Shown: positions 32,234 through 41,449 of the stretch, one piece after another
How the letters are laid out: each line of letters starts with the position of its first letter
Numbering within the stretch: the first letter of the stretch is position 1
Source: Halonotius sp046719765
Lineage (GTDB): Archaea; Halobacteriota; Halobacteria; Halobacteriales; Haloferacaceae
Direction: 5' to 3'
Assembly (NCBI RefSeq): GCF_046719765.1
Contig: NZ_JABEBY010000008.1
Span: 1-64,000, forward strand
DNA: 64,000 nt
Notes under the pieces: model-generated
Databases searched by the model: none
What the model was told of the DNA's origin: nothing
The model's input: only the letters and a program-made list of their open reading frames with translations
Translations under genes and position numbers: made by a program

Positions 32234-32973
32234 GACTCAGACTCCAGGTCGATATCGCCGTCGCGCACGTCGCTGGCGACGTGGATCAGTTCGTTCGTCA
32301 GCGCGGCCGCAAGCCCGCTGCCGCCGCGGCGGCCGACGTTCGTAATCGCGGGTACGTCGTACTCGGCGGCGACCTCCCGTATCCGTTCGCGGCTCTCGAC
32401 AGCTTTGACGAAGCCGACCGGCGTTGCGACGACGACGGCGGGTCGCGTGCCGTTTTCGATACAATCGGCCAACGCGAAGGCGGCCGTCGGCGCGTTGCCG
32501 ACGACAGCGATGGCATCCTCGTAGACGCCCTGTTTGTCGAGTTCGAGCACCGACGCGGCGGTACGGGTCATCCCAGTTTCCTTGGCGAGTTCCGCGCCGT
32601 TGCCGATGGCCTTGCGTTTCTCGCAGTTGTGGCCGCGGCCCGTCACGCCGGCTTTCGACATGGTGATGTCGGTGACGATGGTCGTCTCACGGTTTACGGC
32701 TCGCGCGCCGGCCCGGATAGGCGCGGCGTCATCCTCGTTGCCAGCGTCGTCGGTACCGGTGAACCGCAAGAGATGCTGGAACTCGATGTCGCCCATCGAG
32801 TGGACGGCCTTCTGGCGGAACCGATCCGCGAGCGTCTCGTCGGTGACGAACTGCCGGACGATGTCCATACTCGTCTCGGCGATATCCATCGCCTCCTGTG
32901 TCGTCGCGCCGAGGTCGGCGTACTCCTCGTCGACACCGTCGCTGTTGCCCGCTTCGGCGTCCTGTTCAGTCAT
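32230..32973 (-). CDS. cbiC: Precorrin-8X methylmutase
   Basis: 247 residues with the CobH/CbiC pattern: VRQFVTDETLADRFRQKAVH, DIEFQHLLRF, then TIVTDITMSKAGVTGRGHNC, which precedes the catalytic-site region, AIVVGNAPTAAFALADCIEN-like VGNAPTAAF, and VGFVKAVESRERI. It moves the C11 methyl to C12 to give hydrogenobyrinate or cobyrinate. It overlaps the cobN stop by 8 bases. Confidence 0.94.
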   Translation of the reverse strand: MTEQDAEAGNSDGVDEEYADLGATTQEAMDIAETSMDIVRQFVTDETLADRFRQKAVHSMGDIEFQHLLRFTGTDDAGNEDDAAPIRAGARAVNRETTIVTDITMSKAGVTGRGHNCEKRKAIGNGAELAKETGMTRTAASVLELDKQGVYEDAIAVVGNAPTAAFALADCIENGTRPAVVVATPVGFVKAVESRERIREVAAEYDVPAITNVGRRGGSGLAAALTNELIHVASDVRDGDIDLESES

Positions 32974-35900
32974 CGGCTGCCTCCGCAGGTGCCTCGCTCG
33001 CTCGCGCTTCGAGGTCGCCCTCCACGCTGAGGTTGATATCGCGGAGCTGATCGACGGTTTCCTCGTCGGCGTCCCACAGCTCGCGGTCGATGGCCTCCAG
33101 CAAGGTGTCGGTAATCGATTCGAGGGCCCACGGGTTCACGTCGCGCATCCACTCCTGGCGGTCGTCGTCGAAGGCGAACTTCTCGGCGACGTCCTCCCAG
33201 AGCGTGTCGCTGACGACGCCGGTGGTGGCGTCCCAACCGAGGACGACATCGACCGTCGTCGAGAGGTCGCCCGCGCCCTTGTAGCCGTGGTCTTCCATCG
33301 AGTCGAGCCAGTCGGGATTGAGGACGCGAGCGCGCATCGCCTTCCGGACTTTTTCCTCGTTCGTGTAGACGTCGACGTTCTCGGGATCGGAGGAGTCGCC
33401 GACGTAGGAAGCGGGTTCGCTGCCGGCGATTTCCGAGACTGCGGAGATGAATCCGCCGTGGAACGCGTACCAGTCCGAGGAGTCGAGTTCGTCTTGTTCC
33501 ATCGTGTCCTCGATCTTGACCGTCGCATCGACGCTTGAGAGGCGTCGCTCGAAGCTGTCGTGGGCCTCGCTCACTTTCCCGCGTTTGCCCATCGCGTACC
33601 CACCCCACTGGACGTATACGTCAGCGAGGTCGCCACGGTCGTCCCAGTTACCCTCGTCGACGGCTTTGTTCGTCCCCGCGCCGTAGCCGCCTGGCCGGGT
33701 CGTAAAGACGCGGTTCGTTGCCGCGCTCTTGGCCTCGTCGGGATCGAGCCCCTCGGCTTCGAGTTCTTCGGCTTCCTCCTCGACGTGTTTCTTGATGTAG
33801 TTCATCTCGTGGGGTTCGTCGAGATCGACGACTGCGGAGACGGCGTCGTGAATGACACCGGCTGCGGCGGGGAACGCGTCGCGGAACAGCCCCGAGACGC
33901 GTGTCGTTACGTCGATCCGTGGGCGACCGAGTTCGTCGAGGTCAATTGGCTCCACGTCGTCGATCCGGCCGGCGTCAGTCCAGACCGGCCGCACGCCCAT
34001 CATCGCCAGCACCTGGCCGATGGTCTCGCCTTTCGTTCGGACAGTTGGTGTTCCCCAGGCGACGACACCGATCTCCTCGGGGTACTCGCTGTGTTCGTCG
34101 TGGTGGCGGTCGAGAACGCCCTCAGCGACGTTTTTGCCGACCTGCCACGCGTATTTCGCCGGCACCTTGCGCGGATCGAGCGTGTAGAAGTTCCGGGCGG
34201 TCGGGAGCAGGTCGACGCCGCCGCGAGTCGGCGCGCCGGAGCCACCGGGCGGGACGTAGTCGCCGTTGAGCGCGTCGGCCGTGCGTGGCACCTCGTCTTC
34301 GGCACCCCGGACGCGCGGGGCGGCCTCCTCGCAGATGAACGCGAGTGCCTCCCGCAGGTCGTTGTGCGCGCCGGATTTCGCCCGCCCGTCGCCGAGTGTG
34401 TCGATATCGACGACGAGTAGGTTGATGTTGACTTCGTCGTCCGGCCCGGCTTCACGCTCGGAGTCCGGTACGTCGAAGTCGTGGTTGGCGAGGGTTTCGA
34501 CCAACTCGACACAGGTCTCGTGGACGTGGTCAGCGGCCTCGGCGTAGGTCATCCCGAGAGCGTCGTCGTACTCGCCGGGGTGGTTCCGCATCGCGTCGTA
34601 GTCGACGCCGAGCGCGCCGGCGACGCTCTCGCGGAGGCTCGGCGTATTCCCGTTTTCGAGGCGTGTGAGCGCGACGAGATACTCGACGAGGCGGTCGTCG
34701 ACCGGTGGCTCGCTCATCGTGTGCAGGCCAAGCCGGATCTGGGTCGTCTTCACGTCCGTCAGATACTCGTGAATCCGCTCGACCAGTTCGTCGATTGCGA
34801 GGTCGTCGCCAGCAACGTCGCCCTCGGCGAGCGTCGAGCCGGCCTCGTCGGGGCCGCGAACCTCCATTTGCTCGTCGATCTGGCCGCTCGTGCCGAGTTC
34901 GACTGCGAGATCGAGGTCGTCGACGCGCTCGCGGATGAGGTCTTCGAGCTGTTCGCCGTCGTCGCTGCGGGCGTCTTCCATCCCGGCCTCGCGGTACTCG
35001 TTGGCAAGCTCTTCCAGTTCGCTCAATTCGTCGTAGGTACCGGCGTTGGCCATCACGGGCGTCAGGTAGTCGACGATAGCGGCGTAGGAGCGTCGCTTCG
35101 CCTGGGTCCCCTCTCCGGGGTTGTTGACGATGTATGGATAGACGTTCGGCAGATCGCCGATCAGCTGGTCGGGCGCGCTCGCGCCGTTGAGCCCGACGGT
35201 TTTGCCGGGCAGCCACTCTAGGGAGCCGTGAGTACCGAGGTGGACGACGGCGTCGGCCTCGAACGAGTTTCGCAGCCAGGCGTAGAAGGCGTAGTAGTTG
35301 TGTGGCGGCTGGAGATCGGAGTCGTGATACACCTTCGCGGGATCCATGCCGAACCCACGCGGCGGCTGGACGGTGACGAGTACGTTGCCGAATTCGGCAC
35401 CGGGAATCGCAAACGGACGGTCGGGTGGGTCGCCCCACTCGTCGATAATGTTTTCCTGAAACCGTTCGTCGGCGTCGGCGAACCACTCGCGGTACTGGTC
35501 GGTCGCAACGACATCGACCGAGCAGTCGCGTACGTCCTCGGGTGCGACCCAGCGGTTATCGAGCGTGAGCTGGCTGGTGAGCGTGTCGATCAGTTGCTGG
35601 CCCGACGCTGGGTGGCTGTCGCCGAGGTCGTAGCCGCGAGCGTCGAGTTCGTCGAGGAGGTTGATCGTGCTCTCGGGGGAGTCGAGCCCGAAGGCCGTCC
35701 CGATGCCGTCGTCGCTCGGCGGATAGTTGTGCAGGACGACGGCGACGTTTTTCTCGTCGTTGTCGAGATGGCGCAGCCGCGCCCAGTTGACCGCCAGGCG
35801 GGCGGCGTGGTCGACGCGCTCTTCAATGGGAAAGTGGTGTTTCGGCGCGCTGCCGATGTCGGCGGCGTCGTCCATCCGCTCCTTGCCGGAGATCGGATGG

Positions 35901-36847
35901 GTGATGACGTTGCCGTCGAACTCGGGGAGAGCAACCGACAGCGCGAGTTCGAAGCCCATCACGCCGGTGTCGCTCGACTCGTACCGCGACCGCGAGCGCA
36001 TCGTCGTGATCGTCTGGAGGACGGGGACGCCGAGGCGGTCGAGGAACACGTCCTCGGCCGAGTCGCCCTCGTCGCTCGCCGAGCGGCCGCGTTCGTCCAT
36101 CGACAGCGAGAACATGAACGAGGAGAGGACGGCATCGACAATCGGTTCGCCGTCTTCGAGCAGCCAGTTGTCGGTGACCCACTCGGCGTTCCCTTGGCCC
36201 TCCTCGTCGGCCGCAGGGTTACAGAAGATCGGCAGCGCGTTCGCGCCCTGCGATTCGAGTGCGCGGACTTGAGCGTCGACGTAGCGGGTGTTCTCGTGTG
36301 TCCAGTGGGATTCGTAAAACCAGATCGCGACGGTCGGTTTCTCGGGGTCGAACGTCTCGCGGAGGGCGTCGTACTCGATGCCGGGATGATCGGGGTGATA
36401 GACACCCTCGGTCGGGAGCTCTGTGGGGTCGTCGTACTCGGTGTCGACGCCGCCGTACTCGCTGGCGAGGAACCGACAGCAGTTCTCGACGTTGATCGTC
36501 CCGCCGCGTTCGAGATACTCGTAGACCAGATCGCGGTCGGCGTCGGCGACGGAAGTGTCCTCGAAAGCGAAGGCGTCGCCGGTTCCCTTGACGATCAGCG
36601 GGACGCCCAGCTCGCGCAGGCGTTCGACGGCGTACTCGTAGCCCGGCATGCTGTCCTCGCCGCCGTGGAGCCAGAGAACGACCGCCGCCGCATCTTCGCA
36701 GTCGTCGACGAACGCCTCCACGTCCGTCTGGTCGTCGAGGTCGCCCTCCGAGCGGACGACGAGATCGATACCATCGAGTCGGCCCGCCGCCCGCTGGACG
36801 GAGCCGAGTTCGTTTTCCGTTGCCGTATAGAGGCCAATCCGTGTCAT
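32966..36847 (-). CDS. cobN: Cobaltochelatase large subunit
   Basis: 1293 residues, the usual CobN/ChlH size. Recognisable parts are IWFYESHWTHENTRYVDAQV, NYPPSDDGIGTAFGLDSPES, TVQPPRGFGMDPAKVYHDSD, AVVHLGTHGSLEWLPGKTVG (metal/porphyrin site) and PTARNFYTLDPRKVPAKYAW. It binds the corrin ring for late, ATP-driven cobalt insertion together with an AAA/VWA partner, whose gene is divergent. I start at MTRIGLYTATENELGS (36847); the longer frame overlaps the partner gene. Confidence 0.95.
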   Translation of the reverse strand: MTRIGLYTATENELGSVQRAAGRLDGIDLVVRSEGDLDDQTDVEAFVDDCEDAAAVVLWLHGGEDSMPGYEYAVERLRELGVPLIVKGTGDAFAFEDTSVADADRDLVYEYLERGGTINVENCCRFLASEYGGVDTEYDDPTELPTEGVYHPDHPGIEYDALRETFDPEKPTVAIWFYESHWTHENTRYVDAQVRALESQGANALPIFCNPAADEEGQGNAEWVTDNWLLEDGEPIVDAVLSSFMFSLSMDERGRSASDEGDSAEDVFLDRLGVPVLQTITTMRSRSRYESSDTGVMGFELALSVALPEFDGNVITHPISGKERMDDAADIGSAPKHHFPIEERVDHAARLAVNWARLRHLDNDEKNVAVVLHNYPPSDDGIGTAFGLDSPESTINLLDELDARGYDLGDSHPASGQQLIDTLTSQLTLDNRWVAPEDVRDCSVDVVATDQYREWFADADERFQENIIDEWGDPPDRPFAIPGAEFGNVLVTVQPPRGFGMDPAKVYHDSDLQPPHNYYAFYAWLRNSFEADAVVHLGTHGSLEWLPGKTVGLNGASAPDQLIGDLPNVYPYIVNNPGEGTQAKRRSYAAIVDYLTPVMANAGTYDELSELEELANEYREAGMEDARSDDGEQLEDLIRERVDDLDLAVELGTSGQIDEQMEVRGPDEAGSTLAEGDVAGDDLAIDELVERIHEYLTDVKTTQIRLGLHTMSEPPVDDRLVEYLVALTRLENGNTPSLRESVAGALGVDYDAMRNHPGEYDDALGMTYAEAADHVHETCVELVETLANHDFDVPDSEREAGPDDEVNINLLVVDIDTLGDGRAKSGAHNDLREALAFICEEAAPRVRGAEDEVPRTADALNGDYVPPGGSGAPTRGGVDLLPTARNFYTLDPRKVPAKYAWQVGKNVAEGVLDRHHDEHSEYPEEIGVVAWGTPTVRTKGETIGQVLAMMGVRPVWTDAGRIDDVEPIDLDELGRPRIDVTTRVSGLFRDAFPAAAGVIHDAVSAVVDLDEPHEMNYIKKHVEEEAEELEAEGLDPDEAKSAATNRVFTTRPGGYGAGTNKAVDEGNWDDRGDLADVYVQWGGYAMGKRGKVSEAHDSFERRLSSVDATVKIEDTMEQDELDSSDWYAFHGGFISAVSEIAGSEPASYVGDSSDPENVDVYTNEEKVRKAMRARVLNPDWLDSMEDHGYKGAGDLSTTVDVVLGWDATTGVVSDTLWEDVAEKFAFDDDRQEWMRDVNPWALESITDTLLEAIDRELWDADEETVDQLRDINLSVEGDLEARASEAPAEAADD

Positions 36848-36878
36848 CTTTATAAACCAGCGTTGTAGTAGCGCAAGT
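36848..36878. promoter_or_regulatory. 31-base divergent promoter of cobN and the chelatase ATPase
   Basis: Only 31 bases separate the two start codons. The plus-strand TATA box TTTATAAACC (36849-36858) is placed 25 bases before the ATG at 36879 and almost touches the cobN ATG. For cobN the element must lie near 36871-36878, at or inside the start of the other gene. Both transcripts must be leaderless, and their promoters overlap. Confidence 0.6.
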
Positions 36879-39053
36879 ATGGTTGCAGACCCGGCGAGCA
36901 AAAAACTGTCGTCAGTTCCTTTCCCCGCTATCGTCGGCCAAGATGACCTCAAACGGGTGCTGCTGCTCGCTGCGACCCACGACGACCTCAGCGGCGCGGT
37001 CATCACCGGCGAGAAGGGCACCGCCAAATCGACCGCAGTGCGCGCTCTTGTCGACTTGCTGCCCGAACAGCAGGCTGTCGCCGACTGTCCCTACGGCTGC
37101 GATCCCGACGATCCAGCCAGCCAGTGCGAGGACTGCCGCGCCCGCGAGCGTGATGGCCTCCCGGTCGAGACACGACAGGTGCCGCTGGTTACGCTCCCAC
37201 TTGGAGCGACCCGCGACCGCGTTGTCGGCACGCTCTCCGTTGAGGATGCGATGGCCGGCGACGCCGAGTTCGATCCGGGGTTGCTTGCGGCGGCCAACCG
37301 GGGAATACTCTACGTCGACGAGATCAATCTGCTGGACGACCACTTGGTCGATGTTTTGCTCGATGCAGCCGCCAGCGGCGTCAACACGGTTGAACGCGAC
37401 GGGATCAGCGTCACTCACCCTGCCGAGTTCACGCTGATCGGGACGATGAACCCCGAGGAAGGAGATCTCCGCCCACAGCTCCGCGACCGCTTCGATCTGC
37501 AGGCGACCGTGACGGGCTGTCAGGATCTCGACGACCGCGTCGACATCATCGACCACGCGCTGGCCGAGGGCGACGACGATGCTGCCACGGGATACGGTGA
37601 TGCGGTCGCCGATCTCCGCGAGTCGTTGCGGGTCGCCCGCGAGTCAATCGACTCCGTGTCGCTGCCGACTGAGTTCAAGGAATCCATCGCCGAACTCTGT
37701 ACAGACGCCGACGTCGACGGTCATCGCGCCGACATCGCCACGGCGCGGGCGGCGATCGCTTCGGCCGCGCTGGACGGACGACCGAAGGTCATCGAATCGG
37801 ACGTAGAGGAAGCAGCGAGATATACCCTGCCGCATCGACTCAAGAGCCAGCCCTTCGAAGAGCCGCCTGATCCCGAGGAGTTGTTGGACGACCATTTTGA
37901 CGACGATGACAACGGCAGCGAGGAGGATACTGAAAACACCGCTGACGGCGATGACGACGAATCTGACGACGCTGCGGACGCGGAATCGTCTGAGAGTGGA
38001 GACGAAGACGAGTCCGACGACACCGAAGACGGGCGCGACGCTGAAGGCAACGAAGACGCCGGTAGCGACACAGACAGCGACAATTCTGGAGACACAAGCC
38101 CGCAGCCCGGTGAAATCGATGGTGGGCAAGGCGATCAGCCCGAAGACGAAGACGGTAGCGACGACCGCGACGAGCCTGGGCCGGACGAGCACGACGACGA
38201 GACCGAGGGCACCCCGCTCATGCCCGGCCAAAAGCGGGCTGGCGTCGGCAACGCGGCCGCCCCCGATATCGACGATGCTGTCAACGACGCCGAAGCCGAT
38301 GCCGAAGGCACTGCAGCCGGCCACCGCGGTCACCAGCAACAGGCCGGCGGTCGCGGAACGCGCGTTCGCACTGAGCCAGCGACGGGCGAGGCCCCGGTCG
38401 ATGCCGCCGCGTCGGTGCGGACAGCCGCGAGTCGCGGCCACAGCCAGGTCGAGGCCGATGACCTCCAGCAGTCAGTGCGGGAGCGCGAGCAGGCGGCGAC
38501 GGTCGTCTTCGCCGTCGACGCCAGCGCGTCGATGACGCCGGCGATGCAGACCGCGAAAGGTGTCGTGCTCGAACTCCTGCGGGACGCCTACGAGGCCCGC
38601 GACGAGGTCGCCTTCGTCGCCTTCGGCGGCGACGACGCGGAGGTGGTGTTGCCGCCGACCCGGAGCGTCTCGCTGGCGGCCCGCCACCTCAAATCGTTGC
38701 CGACGGGCGACCGGACGCCGCTGCCGGCCGGCCTCTCGACGGCTGCGGCCGTCCTTGAGGATGCTGACTCCCCGCTTGGCGTCGCGGTGATTATCACCGA
38801 TGGCCGGGCCAATGTCGCCGACGGGAGTCCCACCCAGGCGACCCGCCGGGCAGCCGGGCAGTTGGCCGGCCCCGATACCGCTGTCGTTGTCGTAGCCGCC
38901 GGGGAGTCCGACCGCGGGCTCATCCCGACAATAGTTGCGATGACTGGCGCGAAGACCGTCTCGCTGGATGAACTTTCACCACAGGTTGTCGCCACGGCAG
39001 TGGCGCAGGCCACCCAGCCCGGTGGTGCAGGGCCGTCCCAGCCTGATTCCTGA
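36879..39053 (+). CDS. Chelatase ATPase with AAA and VWA domains (ChlI/ChlD-like)
   Basis: 724 residues. The AAA part (residues 15-330) has Walker A ITGEKGTAKST, four cysteines at about 69-87 (CPYGCDPDD; QCEDCRARE), Walker B GILYVDEINLLDDHLVDVLL and sensor region TMNPEEGDLRPQLRDRFDL. A very acidic linker of about 130 residues follows. The VWA domain has the MIDAS motif VFAVDASASM and later IITDGRAN. This fuses the ChlI and ChlD (CobS/CobT) roles. Divergent from cobN, it is the expected partner for cobalt insertion. Confidence 0.93.
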   Translation: MVADPASKKLSSVPFPAIVGQDDLKRVLLLAATHDDLSGAVITGEKGTAKSTAVRALVDLLPEQQAVADCPYGCDPDDPASQCEDCRARERDGLPVETRQVPLVTLPLGATRDRVVGTLSVEDAMAGDAEFDPGLLAAANRGILYVDEINLLDDHLVDVLLDAAASGVNTVERDGISVTHPAEFTLIGTMNPEEGDLRPQLRDRFDLQATVTGCQDLDDRVDIIDHALAEGDDDAATGYGDAVADLRESLRVARESIDSVSLPTEFKESIAELCTDADVDGHRADIATARAAIASAALDGRPKVIESDVEEAARYTLPHRLKSQPFEEPPDPEELLDDHFDDDDNGSEEDTENTADGDDDESDDAADAESSESGDEDESDDTEDGRDAEGNEDAGSDTDSDNSGDTSPQPGEIDGGQGDQPEDEDGSDDRDEPGPDEHDDETEGTPLMPGQKRAGVGNAAAPDIDDAVNDAEADAEGTAAGHRGHQQQAGGRGTRVRTEPATGEAPVDAAASVRTAASRGHSQVEADDLQQSVREREQAATVVFAVDASASMTPAMQTAKGVVLELLRDAYEARDEVAFVAFGGDDAEVVLPPTRSVSLAARHLKSLPTGDRTPLPAGLSTAAAVLEDADSPLGVAVIITDGRANVADGSPTQATRRAAGQLAGPDTAVVVVAAGESDRGLIPTIVAMTGAKTVSLDELSPQVVATAVAQATQPGGAGPSQPDS

Positions 39054-39122
39054 ACGCACGCCTATCGCGTCCAACAGCCGTCTGTGGTGCATTTATCGAT
39101 CGCCTGCAGACCAATGACGACA

Positions 39123-39131
39123 CAATTAAAC
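39123..39131 (+). promoter_or_regulatory. TATA-like box of glutamate dehydrogenase gene
   Basis: CAATTAAAC lies about 27 bases before the ATG at 39155, supporting that start and a leaderless transcript. Confidence 0.5.
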
Positions 39132-39154
39132 TCCCCACAGCCGCCTGTTTGGGT

Positions 39155-40408
39155 ATGGCTGACCAAGCCAATCCTTTTGAGAGCCTGCAGACGCAGATCG
39201 ACGACGCGGCTGCATACACCGACGTTTCACCGGATCTCATCGAGCGGCTCAAACATCCCGAACGGGTCTTAGAGACGAATCTGTCCGTCGAGATGGATGA
39301 CGGCTCGATCGAGGTGTTTGAAGCCTACCGCTCGCAGTACAACGGCGACCGCGGCCCCTACAAGGGCGGGATCCGCTACCATCCGGGCGTCACCCGCGAC
39401 GAGGTCAAGGCACTCTCCGGCTGGATGGCCGCGAAATGTGCGATCGTGGATATCCCCTACGGCGGCGGGAAGGGCGGGATCGCCGTCGACCCCTCGGCGT
39501 ACAGTGACAGCGAGATCGAGCGGTTGACACGATCATTCGCCACAGAGTTGCGGCCGCTGATCGGCGAAGATCGGGATATCCCTGCGCCGGATGTCAACAC
39601 CGGCCAACGGGAGATGAACTGGATCAAAGACACCTACGAAACCTTGGAGCACACCACTGCCCCGGGCGTCATCACGGGGAAAGCCATTGATTCCGGCGGC
39701 TCCGAGGGTCGTGTTGAGGCGACAGGCCGGTCAACGATGTTAGCTGCACGGGAGGCCTTCGAGTGGCTCGGTCGTGATCTTGCTGACGCAACCGTCGCTG
39801 TCCAGGGGTACGGCAACGCCGGTGCGATCGCCGCCCGGCTGATCGATGAGGCCGGCGGTACTGTGGTCGCTGCCTCGGATTCGACCGGTGGAATCTACGA
39901 TCCCGATGGGTTCGATGCGGCGGCGGTCGCCGACCACAAGGCCGACACCGGCAGCGTGGTCGGCTACGGCGACAGCGAGGAGCTCACAAACGAGGAACTG
40001 CTCACACTGGATGTCGATCTGTTGATCCCGGCGGCCCTCGAAAACGCGATCGACAAATCGCTGGCAGCCAACGTAGCGGCTGATCTCATCGTCGAGGCCG
40101 CAAACGGGCCGATCACGCCCGCGGCCGACGAGGTGCTGACCGAGAAGGATGTCTACGTCGTCCCCGACATCCTCGCCAACGCGGGCGGCGTGACCGTCTC
40201 GTACTTCGAGTGGGTTCAGAACCGCCAGCGATTCTCGTGGACGGAAGACCGCGTCAACGACGAACTCGAACGCGTGATCACGACCGCCTTCGATGGGTTG
40301 ATCGATACTTTCGAGGCAACCGACACGCCGAACCTCCGGACGGCGGCTTACGTTGTGGCGCTTGAACGCATCGTCAGCGCGTACGAACAGGGCGGCAACT
40401 GGCCGTAA
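39155..40408 (+). CDS. gdh: Glutamate dehydrogenase (Glu/Leu/Phe/Val family)
   Basis: 417 residues. Substrate and catalytic parts are RGPYKGGIRYHPGVTRDEVK, KCAIVDIPYGGGKGGIAVDP (catalytic Lys) and IPAPDVNTGQREMNWIKDTY. The nucleotide-binding part has VAVQGYGNAGAIAARLIDEA and IPAALENAIDKSLAANVAA. It interconverts glutamate and 2-oxoglutarate plus ammonia. Haloarchaea carry several paralogues with NAD or NADP preference, and the cofactor cannot be assigned here. The start is MADQANPFESLQ. Confidence 0.94.
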   Translation: MADQANPFESLQTQIDDAAAYTDVSPDLIERLKHPERVLETNLSVEMDDGSIEVFEAYRSQYNGDRGPYKGGIRYHPGVTRDEVKALSGWMAAKCAIVDIPYGGGKGGIAVDPSAYSDSEIERLTRSFATELRPLIGEDRDIPAPDVNTGQREMNWIKDTYETLEHTTAPGVITGKAIDSGGSEGRVEATGRSTMLAAREAFEWLGRDLADATVAVQGYGNAGAIAARLIDEAGGTVVAASDSTGGIYDPDGFDAAAVADHKADTGSVVGYGDSEELTNEELLTLDVDLLIPAALENAIDKSLAANVAADLIVEAANGPITPAADEVLTEKDVYVVPDILANAGGVTVSYFEWVQNRQRFSWTEDRVNDELERVITTAFDGLIDTFEATDTPNLRTAAYVVALERIVSAYEQGGNWP

Positions 40409-40420
40409 TCAGGGCACCAG

Positions 40421-40822
40421 TTAGTCGTCACCTGAGACGGCGTCGTTTGTGAGCACCCGCAGTTCCGATCCGAGCGTGACCGCAATCGAGTCCTCAGCCG
40501 ACTCGACGAACCGGGCAACCTCTTCGCCGTCGCGTTCGACCACAACCGTCGGAATGTACTCGATCCCGTATTCCTCGACGCCCGGCCCGGTTTTCGAGCC
40601 GTCGTCTTCCTTTTCGACCGGGTAGTGTTCGATCTGGTCGTCGTCGACACCGGCGTATTCGAGAGCCGCGCCGAACGCCGGGAGCTGTTGTTGGCAGTCG
40701 ATACACCAGTCGCCACCCCAGACGTGGAAGGTGTAATCGTCGTCGCCGAGGGCGTTGAGCGCGTCTTCAGTTCCTGGCTCCGGCTCCCAGTCGTCAGCTG
40801 GGGTCAGCGTCTCAAGTTGCAT
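40421..40822 (-). CDS. Thioredoxin family protein
   Basis: 133 residues with a thioredoxin fold and the redox motif GGDWCIDCQQQLPAFG (Cys-Ile-Asp-Cys at about 40-43), then YGIEYIPTVVVERDGEEVAR (cis-Pro). The Asp between cysteines and the acidic surface fit a haloarchaeal disulfide reductase or bacterioredoxin-like protein. No signal peptide, so it is cytoplasmic. Convergent with gdh (stops 12 bases apart). Confidence 0.88.
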   Translation of the reverse strand: MQLETLTPADDWEPEPGTEDALNALGDDDYTFHVWGGDWCIDCQQQLPAFGAALEYAGVDDDQIEHYPVEKEDDGSKTGPGVEEYGIEYIPTVVVERDGEEVARFVESAEDSIAVTLGSELRVLTNDAVSGDD

Positions 40823-40938
40823 ACCCGCCGTTTGCCGTCGACCGGCTTAATCGTCTCGCCGTGGCGGCCGCCGACTGTGGCGGAGCTTTGAACTATCGCA
40901 CCCGCTTGTTTTTGGGATTCGCCCACCTACCTAGCGGT

Positions 40939-41400
40939 ATGGTTGATTCCCTCCCAGAGGCCATCCAACTGAACGAGTCGGAGATCGATGCGTTCCTTGA
41001 TCGTGTCGACACCGGCGTCCTCTCGTTGTCGACGCCAGCCGACGAGCCTCCACACAGTGTCCCCGTCTCGTTTGGCTACAACGCCGCCCAGACCGCCTTC
41101 TACTTCCGCATCGCGGATCTCCCGCCCGAGGAGAAAGGCGAACTAGACGGCAGAGCGGTGTCGTTCGTCACGTACGCGAACGCGGAGGACGACGACGGCT
41201 ACGTCAGTGTCGTCGCCGAGGGCGCACTCGAATCGACAACGCGGGGTGATATCGCCACGGAAGCCCTCGCGGGGTTCGAAGGCGTCACCATCCCGTTTGT
41301 GGATATTTTTGGTGAGCCGCCGGCGGAGGTCGAGTTTTCCTTCTACCGGCTCGTACCGGAGACGCTGACCGGCCGCAAAGAGGTGCCAACGGAGCCATGA
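40939..41400 (+). CDS. Pyridoxamine 5'-phosphate oxidase-like flavin-binding protein
   Basis: 153 residues of the split-barrel FMN-binding fold: IDAFLDRVDTGVLSLSTPAD, PHSVPVSFGYNAAQTAFYFR, RAVSFVTYANAEDDDGYVSV and PAEVEFSFYRLVPETLTGRK. Family members bind FMN, F420 or heme and reduce various substrates; the substrate is unknown. The ATG at 40939 lies in a divergent promoter region with the thioredoxin-like gene. Confidence 0.85.
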   Translation: MVDSLPEAIQLNESEIDAFLDRVDTGVLSLSTPADEPPHSVPVSFGYNAAQTAFYFRIADLPPEEKGELDGRAVSFVTYANAEDDDGYVSVVAEGALESTTRGDIATEALAGFEGVTIPFVDIFGEPPAEVEFSFYRLVPETLTGRKEVPTEP

Positions 41401-41449
41401 GGCATCCGAAACCGCTGTTGCCTTAGGCCTGAGACGCAAACCGCCGCCA

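Noticed and set aside
35228..36868. 546-codon open frame antisense to cobN
   Set aside because: It is a shadow of cobN, with Val/Arg-rich composition and no recognisable domain.
32966..37027. Longer cobN start at 37027
   Set aside because: It would overlap the divergent ATPase gene by about 150 bases with a non-acidic head; MTRIGLYTATENE is the family start.
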